Shown: piece after piece, positions 11,750 to 56,287 of the stretch | Layout: every line of letters begins with the position of its first letter | Position numbering within the stretch: the stretch's first letter is position 1 | NCBI GenBank assembly: GCA_964450715.1 | Contig: CAYVFC010000008.1 | Coordinates: 35,102 to 99,101 of the forward strand | Length of the DNA: 64,000 bases | Reading direction: 5' to 3' | Source of the DNA: CAYVFC01 sp964450715 | GTDB lineage: Bacteria > Myxococcota_A > Polyangia > Polyangiales > JAFGIB01 | Made by a program: the position numbers and the translations under genes | Notes under the pieces: generated by a model | The model's database searches: none | What the model was told of the DNA's origin: nothing | Seen by the model: only the letters and a program-made list of their open reading frames with translations

Positions 11750-12684
11750 CAGAAACTCCCGCGGGCGGCTGCTCCGCCAAAGCCCGGGGCCAGCACCGGG
11801 CTCACGGCCAGATCGGACGGCGGCTCTTGTTCGCCGCTGAAGACGGTCAGCATCAGCACCCCGGCCGTGGCCGAGGCGACTCCGAGCACGATCAGGATAT
11901 TCGTGGTCGAGGCCAGGGTATCGCGCCGGTCCAGGTCGTCGCGGCTGGAAGCCGGACACTCGCCGCCCTGGCATTGGTCCGCCAGGTCGCCGTTGACCGA
12001 GAGCGCCATGCCTCCGGTAACGGCCCCGCCCACCACCAGCGCGCCCCCGAGCCCGATGGCCACGTAGCCGGGAATGGTCAGGCTCGAAGAGCCTTCGTCG
12101 GCCGGCCGGTCCTGCTGCTCGGAATCGACCGCGGCGAGGTCCGGCTCGTGGCTTTCTTCGGGCCCGCCCTCGGTCACGGCCGCCTGCCCGTCCTTGTCGT
12201 TCACACTCACACTCTTCTCCAGCTTGGCCAGCCGCTGTTCGAGCTCGGTGATCTGCTTGCTCACCAGTTCGCTCATGTCGCTCTTGGGCACCAGCTCGCG
12301 GTAGCGCCGGAGCAGCTGGTAGGCCCGCTCGTGGTCGCCTGCCGAGCGCGCGGCCTGGGCGGCGTTGAACAGGGTGGCCGGATGCTCGACCAGCTCCAGC
12401 GAGCAGAGGAAAGCTTCCAGGGCCTTTTCGCTCTGCTCCTTGACGTAGAGGGCCTCCGCCTTGGTGAACCACTCTCCGGCCAGCTTCCGCGCCTGCTCGT
12501 CGTCCGCCGGGCGGGCCGGGCACTCCTCGGCCACACCCTCGGGAGCGCTCTGCTCCCTGGCCTCCGGCCCCTTGGCCGGCGTCGGGGTTGTCGGGCTCGA
12601 CGGCTCGCCGGCCTCCTGCGCCGCGGCGGCGCCAGCAAGTAGGTAAAACGCAACTATGGCAGGAACGATCAAGCGAAGACGCAA
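11749..12684 (-). CDS. TPR-like membrane-associated protein
   Basis: 311 aa. The start is TTG at 12684, followed by a signal sequence (RLRLIVPAIVAFYLLAGAAA). A Pro/Glu-rich linker leads to helical TPR-like repeats at about residues 65-155 (KLAGEWFTKAEALYVKEQ, TLFNAAQAARSAGDHERAYQ), then a short coiled coil (ITELEQRLAKLEKS). Two hydrophobic segments follow (GYVAIGLGGALVVGGAVTGG and NILIVLGVASATAGVLMLTV). This layout is common in Myxococcota beside lipoproteins and kinases. The gene overlaps the next by one base (TGATG), so the two are surely co-translated. Its role is probably to anchor or assemble the downstream lipoprotein; this is inferred from coupling only. Confidence 0.8.
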
Positions 12685-13119
12685 GGCAGCAACCCGCCCT
12701 TTCGCGACGTGTTATACGGTTTTCCGTTTATTTTATCACATTTCCTTTTCCATGATGGCCTCGACACACATCCACCTAACTATATAATATTACAGTGTTT
12801 TAATTTAATTTAAGGATTTAAGGGGTCGGACTTAACTAATTAACAATTCGATATTTAAGGTTTAAGGGGTCGGACTTAACTAATTAACAATTCGACGCAA
12901 AAGAGGCTCTCAATAACAATTTGATATTACGAAGTAATTCGACGCGCCGCGTTTTGTGCCACGCCGGAGCGAGGTATTCGTGTCTTCCAACCGTTCGGTA
13001 CGGAGCCACCAGGTAGCCACCAGAGACGAATACTAGGCTGCGGTTCTTCTGCCCGACATAAAACCGCCTTCGGACGTTTTCGGACGCAACCTATCCTGAT
13101 GTCCGGTCGATAACCTGGT
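12685..13119. other. AT-rich intergenic region with two direct REP-like copies
   Basis: No gene is visible. The segment 12721-12816 is strikingly AT-rich (TATATAATATTACAG near 12780-12795) against the GC-rich surroundings. It may contain the promoter of the minus-strand pair starting at 12684. The right half carries the repeat copies that flank the transposase gene. Confidence 0.5.
12817..12895 (+). repeat. Two tandem REP-like copies left of the transposase
   Basis: A 35-base sequence beginning TTTAAGGGGTCGGACTTAAC and ending TAATTAACAATTCGA occurs identically at 12817-12851 and 12861-12895 (44-base period). The same core occurs in inverted orientation at 14288-14327 and 14451-14490, so the transposase gene is bracketed by inward-pointing inverted copies. 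Confidence 0.8.
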
Positions 13120-14154
13120 ATGCCCCGTACAATCCACGAACCGATACCAGGAATCGTCCAGCACCTGATCCTCCGCTTCGTCGACCACGAACATCTGTTG
13201 GTCGATGACACTCGACGGTATGATTATCTCGATAGGTTGGGAAAGAGCCTCGAGACCAGCGACTGGCGAGCACTATGGTATGCGTTGATGGAAACGCATA
13301 TCCATCTTGCCCTCGTCGCCGGAAAGGATTCGCTCGCCAGCTGGTTGCGCCCCGTCGACACGGGTTTCGCTGGATATCTCAACCGCTCCGGACGGCGAAA
13401 TGGCCAAAGAAAACTGGGACCGGTCTTCGCCGACCGGCCGAAGAGTTTTAACTTCGCCGACGACCGAGCCGGTTATCTCGCCGCCTATATTCACAACAAT
13501 CCGGTACGCGCCGACGTCGTAACCGACCCGGCTCACAGCACCTGGACGAGCCACCGGGCGTACCTGGGTCTGGAACCGGCGCCCGCATTTCTCCATGTCG
13601 AGGAAGGGCTCGCGCTAACAGGAAACGACGGGACGACGGCCGGAAGGATGGCTTTCCATGAATTCGTCGTCTCGCGCATAAAGGACCGTACGAGCTCTCA
13701 CATGTCGGGAGCGCAAATGGCTGCCGTAAGGAATGCGATCCGAGAAGAGACGGGACCCGTCACCGAGCTTATCTCGCCGTACTTCGTTGCTGACAAGGTT
13801 CGCTACCAGGGTCGAGCCAGACGAAACTCCCACATACGCCGTGCCTACGATGGAACCCCGCAGACCGTCCTGAAAGTCGTCGCCGAGATTACTGGGATAC
13901 CCGAAAAAATGATTTCTAGCCGATCCCGAATCCGAGCGGCGACGGCGGCACGAAAGGTCGCCCTGCTAGCGTGGCGCGAGTTGGATCGACCGATAGCGGA
14001 GATGTGCGCGGCGCTAGCGATCAGTCAGCCTGCTGGCTCGCTACTCTTACGACGCCGCCGATCCTCGGACCTGATGTCGGATCAAATAGCAGAGAACGTT
14101 GTCTGTCGACTCGCGAACCAAAAACATCGCCCCCTGCTAAAACTCGGTATATAG
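13120..14154 (+). CDS. REP-associated tyrosine transposase (RAYT, Y1_Tnp family)
   Basis: A 344-aa single-strand DNA transposase of the IS200/IS605-related Y1 family. The HUH metal-binding motif is seen as THIHLAL (usually NHxHLL). The conserved helix YIHNNPVRADVV, which carries a likely catalytic Tyr, and the WTSHRAYLG block follow. The C-terminal third (TVLKVVAEITGIPEKMISS...AATAARKVALLAWREL) looks like the DnaA-type helix-turn-helix found on longer members. Family knowledge: RAYTs act on short palindromic repeats in trans. The inverted TAGGGGTCGGACTTAA copies on both sides are the probable substrates. No complete IS ends were recognised. The last 37 bases belong to a repeated unit that continues across the assembly gap. 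Confidence 0.85.
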   Translation: MPRTIHEPIPGIVQHLILRFVDHEHLLVDDTRRYDYLDRLGKSLETSDWRALWYALMETHIHLALVAGKDSLASWLRPVDTGFAGYLNRSGRRNGQRKLGPVFADRPKSFNFADDRAGYLAAYIHNNPVRADVVTDPAHSTWTSHRAYLGLEPAPAFLHVEEGLALTGNDGTTAGRMAFHEFVVSRIKDRTSSHMSGAQMAAVRNAIREETGPVTELISPYFVADKVRYQGRARRNSHIRRAYDGTPQTVLKVVAEITGIPEKMISSRSRIRAATAARKVALLAWRELDRPIAEMCAALAISQPAGSLLLRRRRSSDLMSDQIAENVVCRLANQKHRPLLKLGI

Positions 14155-14172
14155 AGGCTCCTGGCTGCGATC

Positions 14173-14272
14173 NNNNNNNNNNNNNNNNNNNNNNNNNNNN
14201 NNNNNNNNNNNNNNNNNNNNNNNNNNNNNNNNNNNNNNNNNNNNNNNNNNNNNNNNNNNNNNNNNNNNNNNN
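14173..14272. other. Assembly gap of 100 N
   Basis: Exactly 100 N, a conventional scaffolding placeholder and not a measured length. The flanking repeats predict that the missing sequence is the 55 bases at 14381-14435, plus any whole number of extra 163-bp units. Confidence 0.97.
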
Positions 14273-14287
14273 AGGTCAGGAAGGTCA

Positions 14288-14327
14288 ACTATAAATTGTT
14301 AAATAGTTAAGTCCGACCCCTATTTCC
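14288..14327 (-). repeat. REP-like element, inverted copy 1 right of transposase
   Basis: On the minus strand: GGAAATAGGGGTCGGACTTA followed by ACTATTTAACAATT. It is inverted relative to the copies at 12817-12895. Confidence 0.75.
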
Positions 14328-14409
14328 AAAAACATCGCCCCCTGCTAAAACTCGGTATATAGAGGCTCCTGGCTGCGATCCCCCCTCGGCGGCGCGACGT
14401 CTGAATGAC

Positions 14410-14451
14410 GGTCAGGAAGGTCAGGAAGGTCAGGAAGGTCAGGAAGGTCAA
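14410..14451 (+). repeat. GGTCAGGAA nonamer array
   Basis: Four perfect tandem copies of GGTCAGGAA (14410-14445), then a partial one (GGTCAA). A shorter part is seen at 14274-14287 beside the gap. It lies inside the 163-bp unit and could itself vary in number. Confidence 0.85.
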
Positions 14452-14490
14452 CTATAAATTGTTAAATAGTTAAGTCCGACCCCTATTTCC
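14451..14490 (-). repeat. REP-like element, inverted copy 2 at the kinase 3' end
   Basis: Identical to the copy at 14288-14327. It is followed, towards the kinase gene, by an AT-rich tail of AAATAGG-like units to 14532. The outermost AAATAG is the last Lys codon and the stop of the kinase gene. Confidence 0.75.
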
Positions 14491-14529
14491 TATTTACCTA
14501 TTTATATTTACTATTTATTTCCCTATTTC

Positions 14530-16488
14530 CTATTTGAACGGGTTGGAGAGGAGCATTTTTTCGGGTTTCTTCTTGGGCTTGGGGCGGGCGGGGGGGCGCT
14601 TGGCGGTTGCTAGCCTTGGCATACGAACGGTGATGATCTGATCTCGGTCGAGCTTGATGGTGCGTTGAAAGGGACGGTGTCCCGGAGCAGTCACCCGGAG
14701 CAGCTTCGCCTGCTCGGTACGCTCGAGCTCCAGCGGCGGCTTCATGCGCTCGCCGCCCAGGGTGACCACGGCCGCGGCCGGCGCGCCCCTGAGCTCGATG
14801 GCCACGGTCGAGGGAGCCTCCACGCCCAAGGGCGGCTCTGGCTCGCCCGCGGAAGCCGTCGCCTCTTGCTCGCCTTCGGTCGGTCGCTTCCCGGACGCCG
14901 GCTGCACCTGCCCGGCAGCCGATACCGGTTCGGTTTCGATTTCCGCGGCAATGGTCTCCAATAACGCCCCCGCGGCCGGCTCCGATTCTTCAGCTTGTGG
15001 CCAATCAGCCGCGGCCCCCGTTGCCACACCAGAGCCGGCCGACGCCGGTGCGGCCGGCTCCAGCACCGCCGGCTCGAGCACCAAATCCTCCACCGCCGCC
15101 AGGTCCGCCTCCCCGCCCCCCATCGAGGCTAGCCCGATGACCATGGCCGCCAGCCCGGCCCCCACCAGCGCGGACAGGGCTATCTGCTTGGGCGTCAGCA
15201 GCTTGATGCGCCCGGTGATTCCCCCTCCCTGCTTGCCGACCGCATCCGGCCGCCCGAAAACGGCCTCCTGAATCACCGCGGCGCCCAGCCGCAGCCCGTA
15301 CTCCCCCGGGCGCAGGACCCGCTTGATCGTCCACTTGAATGAGTCGCCCAGGCTGTCGCTCTTGCCCGCGGGCTCGATCGGCTCGTCCAGCGTGGTCTCC
15401 CCGTCCGGCCGGCCGCGCCCCTCGGCCGCGCGCCCGCCCACGATCTCGTGCTCGCCCGACTCGTCGCGCCGGCCCGACCCTGCCGGCCCTATCTCGTCCC
15501 CGGAAATCGGCGAGGCGGGCGGGATGGCGGGCATCCCGGTACCCGTATCGACCTTGGGAAGCGCCGGAGCCGGCGGTACGGACTTGCGCAGCACCTCGAA
15601 GGCCTGCGGCGTCATCTCGTACTCGGCCCGCTCGCAATAGGGCAGCAGGGCGTCGATCATCTCCGAAACGGCCTGGAAGCGGCCGTCCCGGTCCTTGGTC
15701 ATGGCTTTACCCACCACCGCGATCAATCCCTCGTGCGCGCCCGGAGCCCGCGGGCCGAGCGGCACCGGATCCTCGATGAGCACGTTGGCCAGCACCTCGT
15801 TGTAGCTCTCGCCCTTGAAGGGCAGCTCGCCGGCCAGCATCTGGTAGAGCAGCACGCCCGCCGCCCAGATGTCGATGCGCTCGTCGATGTCCTTGCGGCC
15901 GCGCGCCTGCTCGGGCGACAGGTATGACGGCGTACCCAGCACGGTGCCGGTCTTGGTCAGCCTGAGCGAGTCCTCGGTGGCCTCCTGCACCTTGGCCACG
16001 CCGAAATCGAGCAGCTTGACCTCCTCCCGGTTGCGGGCGTCCACCGCCATGAAGACGTTCTCTGGCTTGAGATCGCGGTGGATGATCCCCTTCTTGTGGG
16101 CGGCGTACAGGGCCGAGAGGATCTGCAGCACGATGGCCACCGCCCGGGTGGGCGGCAGCGCCCCCTTCTCCTTCAAGACGACGTCCAGGCTCACCCCGTC
16201 CAGCAGCTCCATGACGATGTAGGCAGTGCCGTCCCCCTCCACGCCCACGTCGTAGATCTCGATGATGTTAGGGTGGCCGATGGCGCTGGCCGACTCGGCC
16301 TCGCGTAAAAAGCGCTCCACCGCATCGGGCTCGCTCCGGGTGTCCGGGTGCATCATCTTGATGGCCACCCGCCGGTTGATGCGGGTGTGCTCGGCCTCGT
16401 AGACCGAACCCATCCCACCCTCTCCCAGAAGCCGGACGAGGTTGTATTTGCGGTCGACGATCCTGCCGATGAGCTGCACCACCTTCAT
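14530..16488 (-). CDS. Hanks-type serine/threonine protein kinase with membrane segment and PEGA-like tail
   Basis: 652 aa. The kinase domain (residues about 14-285) has all key elements: glycine loop LGEGGMGSV (21-29), Lys44 in VAIK, HRDLKPEN with H137 and D139, DFG at 161-163, and the activation segment ending GTPSYLSPEQARG. A Pro/Glu-rich linker is followed by one transmembrane helix near residues 435-460 (IALSALVGAGLAAMVIGLAS). The outer part has acidic spacers and a PEGA-like beta domain (VAIELRGAPAAAVVTLGGE, APGHRPFQRTIKL), then a Lys/Pro-rich end. Layout: cytoplasmic kinase, external sensor. The stop codon lies in a REP-like element. Located next to surface lipoproteins, it may control their expression or assembly (inference). 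Confidence 0.93.
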   Translation of the reverse strand: MKVVQLIGRIVDRKYNLVRLLGEGGMGSVYEAEHTRINRRVAIKMMHPDTRSEPDAVERFLREAESASAIGHPNIIEIYDVGVEGDGTAYIVMELLDGVSLDVVLKEKGALPPTRAVAIVLQILSALYAAHKKGIIHRDLKPENVFMAVDARNREEVKLLDFGVAKVQEATEDSLRLTKTGTVLGTPSYLSPEQARGRKDIDERIDIWAAGVLLYQMLAGELPFKGESYNEVLANVLIEDPVPLGPRAPGAHEGLIAVVGKAMTKDRDGRFQAVSEMIDALLPYCERAEYEMTPQAFEVLRKSVPPAPALPKVDTGTGMPAIPPASPISGDEIGPAGSGRRDESGEHEIVGGRAAEGRGRPDGETTLDEPIEPAGKSDSLGDSFKWTIKRVLRPGEYGLRLGAAVIQEAVFGRPDAVGKQGGGITGRIKLLTPKQIALSALVGAGLAAMVIGLASMGGGEADLAAVEDLVLEPAVLEPAAPASAGSGVATGAAADWPQAEESEPAAGALLETIAAEIETEPVSAAGQVQPASGKRPTEGEQEATASAGEPEPPLGVEAPSTVAIELRGAPAAAVVTLGGERMKPPLELERTEQAKLLRVTAPGHRPFQRTIKLDRDQIITVRMPRLATAKRPPARPKPKKKPEKMLLSNPFK

Positions 16489-16596
16489 CCCGTAATGTAT
16501 CGGGAAACCACGGTTAAGGCGAACCTACGGCCGATCCACCCTGGTGTTATCAGGGCCCCGGCCGCGGTTGCCCCGGCCAGTATGCGCGAAGGCGCC

Positions 16597-17934
16597 TCAT
16601 TCCATACACCAGAGGTTGACCATCATATGCTCTCGCGTGCCGTCATCGTATACGTCGCTCCAGCTCAGGGCCACCCTCTGGTCCGAGGTCACGGCGAGCG
16701 ACGTCCGGTTGCCCGAGAGCGAGGCATGGTACACGTCGCTGGACCCCTGCACGTTGCCGTCCCTGTCCAGTGACATGACGCGTATCATCCCGGTCGTTTC
16801 CGAGCCGCGGTTGCGGACCGCGCGGTAGGCGACCATGTAGCCCACGCCCGTGGGCAGCTTGATGATGGAGGGATCGGCTCCCTGTTCCGGAGCGGATACG
16901 ATCCGCCGGTCGTTCTGCTCGAGGTCGCCGGCCGCGTTGATCGTCCTGAAGTGGATCTCGCCACCAGTCGGGTCGGGCGCGATGGCGTACACGACCGCTC
17001 CCCCCTCCGAGTCCGAAGTCGCCGCGCCTGATCCGTGCCGCCCCACCGCGTCGGAAAGCACCTCGAAGGGCTCCAGCACCTGTCCGGTAGCGTCCAGCTT
17101 TTGCAGGACCAGCTGCGGCTGGTCGCCTCCGGCCTTGTAGATGAGGAATGCCGAATCCTCTGCGAACGCCGTCAGATCCAGGCTTTTGATCGACCCCTCG
17201 TTCACTTCGCGGACGATGGTTACCGGCCCCAGGGGCTCGCCCGTGGCCGCGATCTGGCGCGTGGCCACGGCCCAGGTACCAGTGCTCAAATCCTCCTCGG
17301 CCCAGGCCACCAGCACCGAATCCCCGACGCTCGCCATGGCCAGCTCCCGCTCCATCCGGTCGCTCTCGCTCAGCTGGAACGGATCGGCGGACACGGGATC
17401 CTGTCCGGGGGGGTAGACCGTGGCTCTGACCTCGGTGGAGTCGCGATGGTCCACCCACAGCAGCAGCCAGCCGCCATCGCCCGGCCCGATGATCGCGGTA
17501 TCGATGAGCTCGCAGTCATCCATCAGGGTCCAGACTTCCGGCTGGTAGCTCGAGCTCTCCAGCTCGAAGACAGCCAGCTGGTCCAGGCAAGCCCCCAGAT
17601 CCCTCTCCACGGACGCGAAGAGGTTGGCAGCCCTGTCCACGGCCAGGGCCGAGACGGGCCGTACCTCCTGGACGTCCGAGGCCAGAAGCGCGACCTCCTC
17701 GGGAAGCGCACAGCACTTTCCCTCGCAGTCGGCGACCTCCCGCTGCTCCGCCGCGGCGTCCTCGCCGGGTATCTCCGGCACCCAGGCCGCGTCCGAGCCC
17801 GCGTCGAGCAAAGGCCCGGCGTCGAGACCAGCGTCCAGCTCCTCGACCGACTCGCTCTCGCAGTTACACCCGGCCAAAAGCGGTAGCGCCACGGCCGCGA
17901 CGGCGAAGATAACGGTTAAAACGGTGCGTTTCAT
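16597..17934 (-). CDS. Lipoprotein, probable beta-propeller
   Basis: 445 aa. The signal MKRTVLTVIFAVAAVALPLL with lipobox LAGC (Cys about 23) is followed by an Asp/Ala-rich linker of DAG triplets typical of myxobacterial lipoproteins. The rest reads as about six beta-sheet repeats with phrases such as GGWLLLWVDHRDS, DSVLVAWAEE, FLIYKAGGDQPQLVLQKLD, GGAVVYAI, GYMVAYRAVR and RVALSWSDVYDDG. This matches the rhythm of a WD40-like or exo-alpha-sialidase-like beta-propeller. No catalytic residues can be named. It is 108 bases upstream of the kinase on the same strand and 57 bases downstream of the giant gene. Its role is unknown; a surface-exposed partner of the giant protein is possible. Confidence 0.75.
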   Translation of the reverse strand: MKRTVLTVIFAVAAVALPLLAGCNCESESVEELDAGLDAGPLLDAGSDAAWVPEIPGEDAAAEQREVADCEGKCCALPEEVALLASDVQEVRPVSALAVDRAANLFASVERDLGACLDQLAVFELESSSYQPEVWTLMDDCELIDTAIIGPGDGGWLLLWVDHRDSTEVRATVYPPGQDPVSADPFQLSESDRMERELAMASVGDSVLVAWAEEDLSTGTWAVATRQIAATGEPLGPVTIVREVNEGSIKSLDLTAFAEDSAFLIYKAGGDQPQLVLQKLDATGQVLEPFEVLSDAVGRHGSGAATSDSEGGAVVYAIAPDPTGGEIHFRTINAAGDLEQNDRRIVSAPEQGADPSIIKLPTGVGYMVAYRAVRNRGSETTGMIRVMSLDRDGNVQGSSDVYHASLSGNRTSLAVTSDQRVALSWSDVYDDGTREHMMVNLWCME

Positions 17935-17991
17935 AGATACTAGAAGCCTACCGCGCTGCTCGATCCAATTCCACGGTTTTGTCGCCGGGGG

Positions 17992-54168
<36,177 letters not shown>

Positions 54169-54189
54169 GTTGTCGGACCAGTACCAGGT

Positions 54190-54192
54190 TCA
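54190..54192 (-). other. In-frame TGA stop inside the giant gene
   Basis: Minus-strand codons read AAT AAC TGA ACC TGG TAC TGG. Comparison with the other lectin domains (GSWRW, GAWRW, GKWKW, GNWTW) shows that the stop replaces a Gly, so one base (GGA to TGA) explains it. It could be a sequencing or assembly error, a recent nonsense mutation, or a readthrough site. Confidence 0.9.
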
Positions 54193-55833
54193 GTTATTGG
54201 TGGCGTCCTGGCCGCCGAGCCAGCTGTCGGCCGAGATACGCGACTGGATGAAGTCGTTCTCCTGCTCGGAGTAGAACAGGTCGCTGCCGGCGTCGTTGCC
54301 GTCCACCCGCGCCAGGTCCATGCCCACCGAATCGCAGGCCGTGTCCGCCGCGGCCCAGTTCTTGGCGTCGCCGTCGCAGAACCAGTAGTCGTGGCCGGTG
54401 TAGGTGTCCAGGAAGCACATCCCGCCGCCCTGCGGGGAGGTGGCAGCCTGCAGGTAGACCTCGACCGGTACCAGCCGGTCGAGGCCGGTGCCGTCGCCGT
54501 TGCCGAGTTGGCCGGTGTCGTTCTCTCCCCAGCAGGCCACCCGGCTGTTGCCGCGCACCGCGCAGGTGTGAAGGCCGCCCGCGGACACGCCGCTGGCGTC
54601 GTCGAGCAACCCGCTGCCCTCGATGCCCAGCACGTTCACCGGGACCGCGCTGCCGGTGGTGGAGTTGTCGCCGAGCTGGCCGCTTCCGTTGGCGCCCCAG
54701 CAGACCGCCTGCCCGCCGGCCAGTACCGCGCAGGTATGGGTGTCGCCGGCCGAGACGTCCACCACGTTCTTCAGGCAGCCGTCCTGGTTGGCGGCGGAGC
54801 AGGTGCCGCCGCCGTTCACTCGATGGACGTATACCGGGGTGGGAGCGTTGCCCGAAGCTCCGTTGCCCACCTCGCCGGAGGAGCCGTTGCCCCAGCAGAG
54901 CAGGAGGCGCTGCGCGGTGATGGCGCAGGCGTGATTCGCGCCGACCGCGACCTTGGTCGCGCCCGTCAGATCGTCGCTGCCGTTGGCCGCTTTCACCGCG
55001 ACCGGTACGTTCGAGTCGGAGGTACCCGTGTCGCCCAGCCGGCCGTCGGCGCCCCTGCCCCAGCACCAGACCCCGCCCCCGGTGTCCCGGGCGCAGGTGT
55101 GCTCCGCGCCCACCGAGACCTGCTTTGCCAGCCCCATCCCGGTCACCTCGACCGGTGACTCGCTATTGGTGTTGGTGCCGTCGCCCAGCTGGCCGCTGAT
55201 GTTCAGGCCCCAGCAGAACACCTCGCGGGTCTCGGTCACCGCGCAGGAGTGCGAGGTGGCCAGATCGCCCGCGGACACGCCTTCGACGCCGCTGAGAGAG
55301 TCCGAGCCCCCGACCCCGACCACCTGCTTGGGGGTGCTGCTGTTGCTGGTGGTGTTGTCGCCCAGCTGACCGTTGGCGTTCGAGCCCCAGCAGTAGGCCT
55401 CCTTGACGGAGGGGGGCAGTACCAGCTTGCCCCCGTGGGAACGAGCGGAGAGCAGATAGCTCTCGACCGACTCGCATCCGCTCCAGCGACCCTGATAGCA
55501 ATAACGAACGCCCTCGTGGCAGAGGATCTCGCCCCCGGAGAGCATCTCGTAGTCCGGGTAGCACGGCTCCGGCTCCTGTTCGGGATCGCAGAGGCAGCCC
55601 TCCTCGACCTCGTAGCAGACGGCGCATCCGGTGCTGACGCCCGGGTCGCGGTCGTTGCAGTCGGGACCCAGCGGGCAATACACGCCGAAGCCATCTCCAT
55701 CGTGGTCGATGCAGTTGGCGCCGCCGTCCATGCCCGCATCCCCGTCGTCGGGCTGCGTCACCGTGCTCGAACAAGCGGCCAGCAAGCCCGCCAGCGCGAA
55801 CGCATACAGCAGGTAGACGTTTATCTTACACAT
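54190..55833 (-). CDS. Giant multidomain surface protein, N-terminal part: lipoprotein signal, RCC1 blades, start of C-type lectin domain
   Basis: 547 aa. MCKINVYLLYAFALAGLLAAC is a lipoprotein signal with lipobox LAAC (Cys about 21). The ATG at 55833 follows GGGG at a distance of six or seven bases. DGDGFGVYCPLGPDCNDRDPG is a MopE-like Ca/Cu-type motif. From about residue 140 six CWGxNxxGQLGDG units of an RCC1 propeller are seen. The seventh lies beyond the stop, on the far side of CTL1. CTL1 begins at about residue 469 (MCFLDTYTGHDYWFC, MDLARVD, DSWLGGQD) and is cut by TGA at the position of the invariant Gly of the GxWxW motif. The two frames are in phase, so this is one gene of about 12,613 codons. 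Confidence 0.88.
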   Translation of the reverse strand: MCKINVYLLYAFALAGLLAACSSTVTQPDDGDAGMDGGANCIDHDGDGFGVYCPLGPDCNDRDPGVSTGCAVCYEVEEGCLCDPEQEPEPCYPDYEMLSGGEILCHEGVRYCYQGRWSGCESVESYLLSARSHGGKLVLPPSVKEAYCWGSNANGQLGDNTTSNSSTPKQVVGVGGSDSLSGVEGVSAGDLATSHSCAVTETREVFCWGLNISGQLGDGTNTNSESPVEVTGMGLAKQVSVGAEHTCARDTGGGVWCWGRGADGRLGDTGTSDSNVPVAVKAANGSDDLTGATKVAVGANHACAITAQRLLLCWGNGSSGEVGNGASGNAPTPVYVHRVNGGGTCSAANQDGCLKNVVDVSAGDTHTCAVLAGGQAVCWGANGSGQLGDNSTTGSAVPVNVLGIEGSGLLDDASGVSAGGLHTCAVRGNSRVACWGENDTGQLGNGDGTGLDRLVPVEVYLQAATSPQGGGMCFLDTYTGHDYWFCDGDAKNWAAADTACDSVGMDLARVDGNDAGSDLFYSEQENDFIQSRISADSWLGGQDATNN

Positions 55834-56287
55834 ACATACCCCGACGCATAGTTAAACACATCCCCGCAGCTGAACCCTGCCTGTGCGCGGCCTGCGACAT
55901 AACCATACGTAATCATACGTGTTTTTGTAGCACCGGATATTCTCTCATTCACCGTTAAAGAACGCAACGGGAACCGTATAAGGATCCCTACCACTTCGTT
56001 CCGTGGTGATTTACGCCATCAATCCCATTTTCCGTCGCACCCCAAAGATGCAATGTACATACCGATCCCTCGACCGCGGATGAAGAGCATATTCGGCAGC
56101 AAAAACGCCGGCTTAGCCGCCGCTCGGCCGCGCGGTTGCACCCCCGCGACCTCCGATTCCACGCACCGATTGCGAAAGCTGGAAAACTTTGCGTTGATCC
56201 AGAAAATTCGGAGTTAGAGATCACGCCTTCGGTAGCGGCGATCCCCGCTCGGCCTTCCCCAGGAGGCACCGAAGATTTCGACGATAA
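55834..56287. other. Intergenic region upstream of the giant gene
   Basis: No convincing gene is present; the ORF at 55988-56269 has no ribosome site and no family features. The part at 55904-55960 is AT-richer and carries the CATACGT pair. It is the likely promoter region of the giant gene. Confidence 0.45.
55904..55920. promoter_or_regulatory. Two CATACGT heptamers spaced by one helical turn
   Basis: CATACGT occurs at 55904-55910 and 55914-55920, starts 10 bases apart and about 70-90 bases upstream of the giant gene start. Direct repeats on one face of the helix suggest a binding site for a dimeric regulator. No regulator is identified. Confidence 0.3.

Larger units (their letters stand above)
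14118..14490. repeat. Unresolved 163-bp tandem repeat covering the transposase 3' end
   Basis: The 55 bases before the gap (14118-14172) recur exactly at 14326-14380. The 55 bases after the gap (14273-14327) recur exactly at 14436-14490. Joining them gives a tandem unit of 163 bp (14326-14488): transposase 3' end, GGTCAGGAA array, then a REP-like element. The copy number is unknown but at least two. Confidence 0.75.

Noticed and set aside
11750..12523. Upstream extension of the 1001-aa lipoprotein to 12523
   Set aside because: It overlaps the TPR protein gene in another frame and reads as Arg/Gly-rich noise. The ATG at 11749 starts a proper lipoprotein signal and overlaps the preceding stop.
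14410..14451. Replication or partition iterons (GGTCAGGAA array)
   Set aside because: There is no Rep gene, and the array lies inside a duplicated unit beside a transposase. A simple tandem repeat is sufficient.
54190..54192. Selenocysteine codon at the in-frame TGA
   Set aside because: Comparison with the other lectin domains puts an invariant Gly here, not Cys. No selenoprotein family context supports it, and the flanking sequence simply continues the lectin domain.
55988..56269. 93-codon minus-strand ORF between the protease and giant genes
   Set aside because: No ribosome site, no family features, and Arg/Ser-rich composition typical of non-coding frames.
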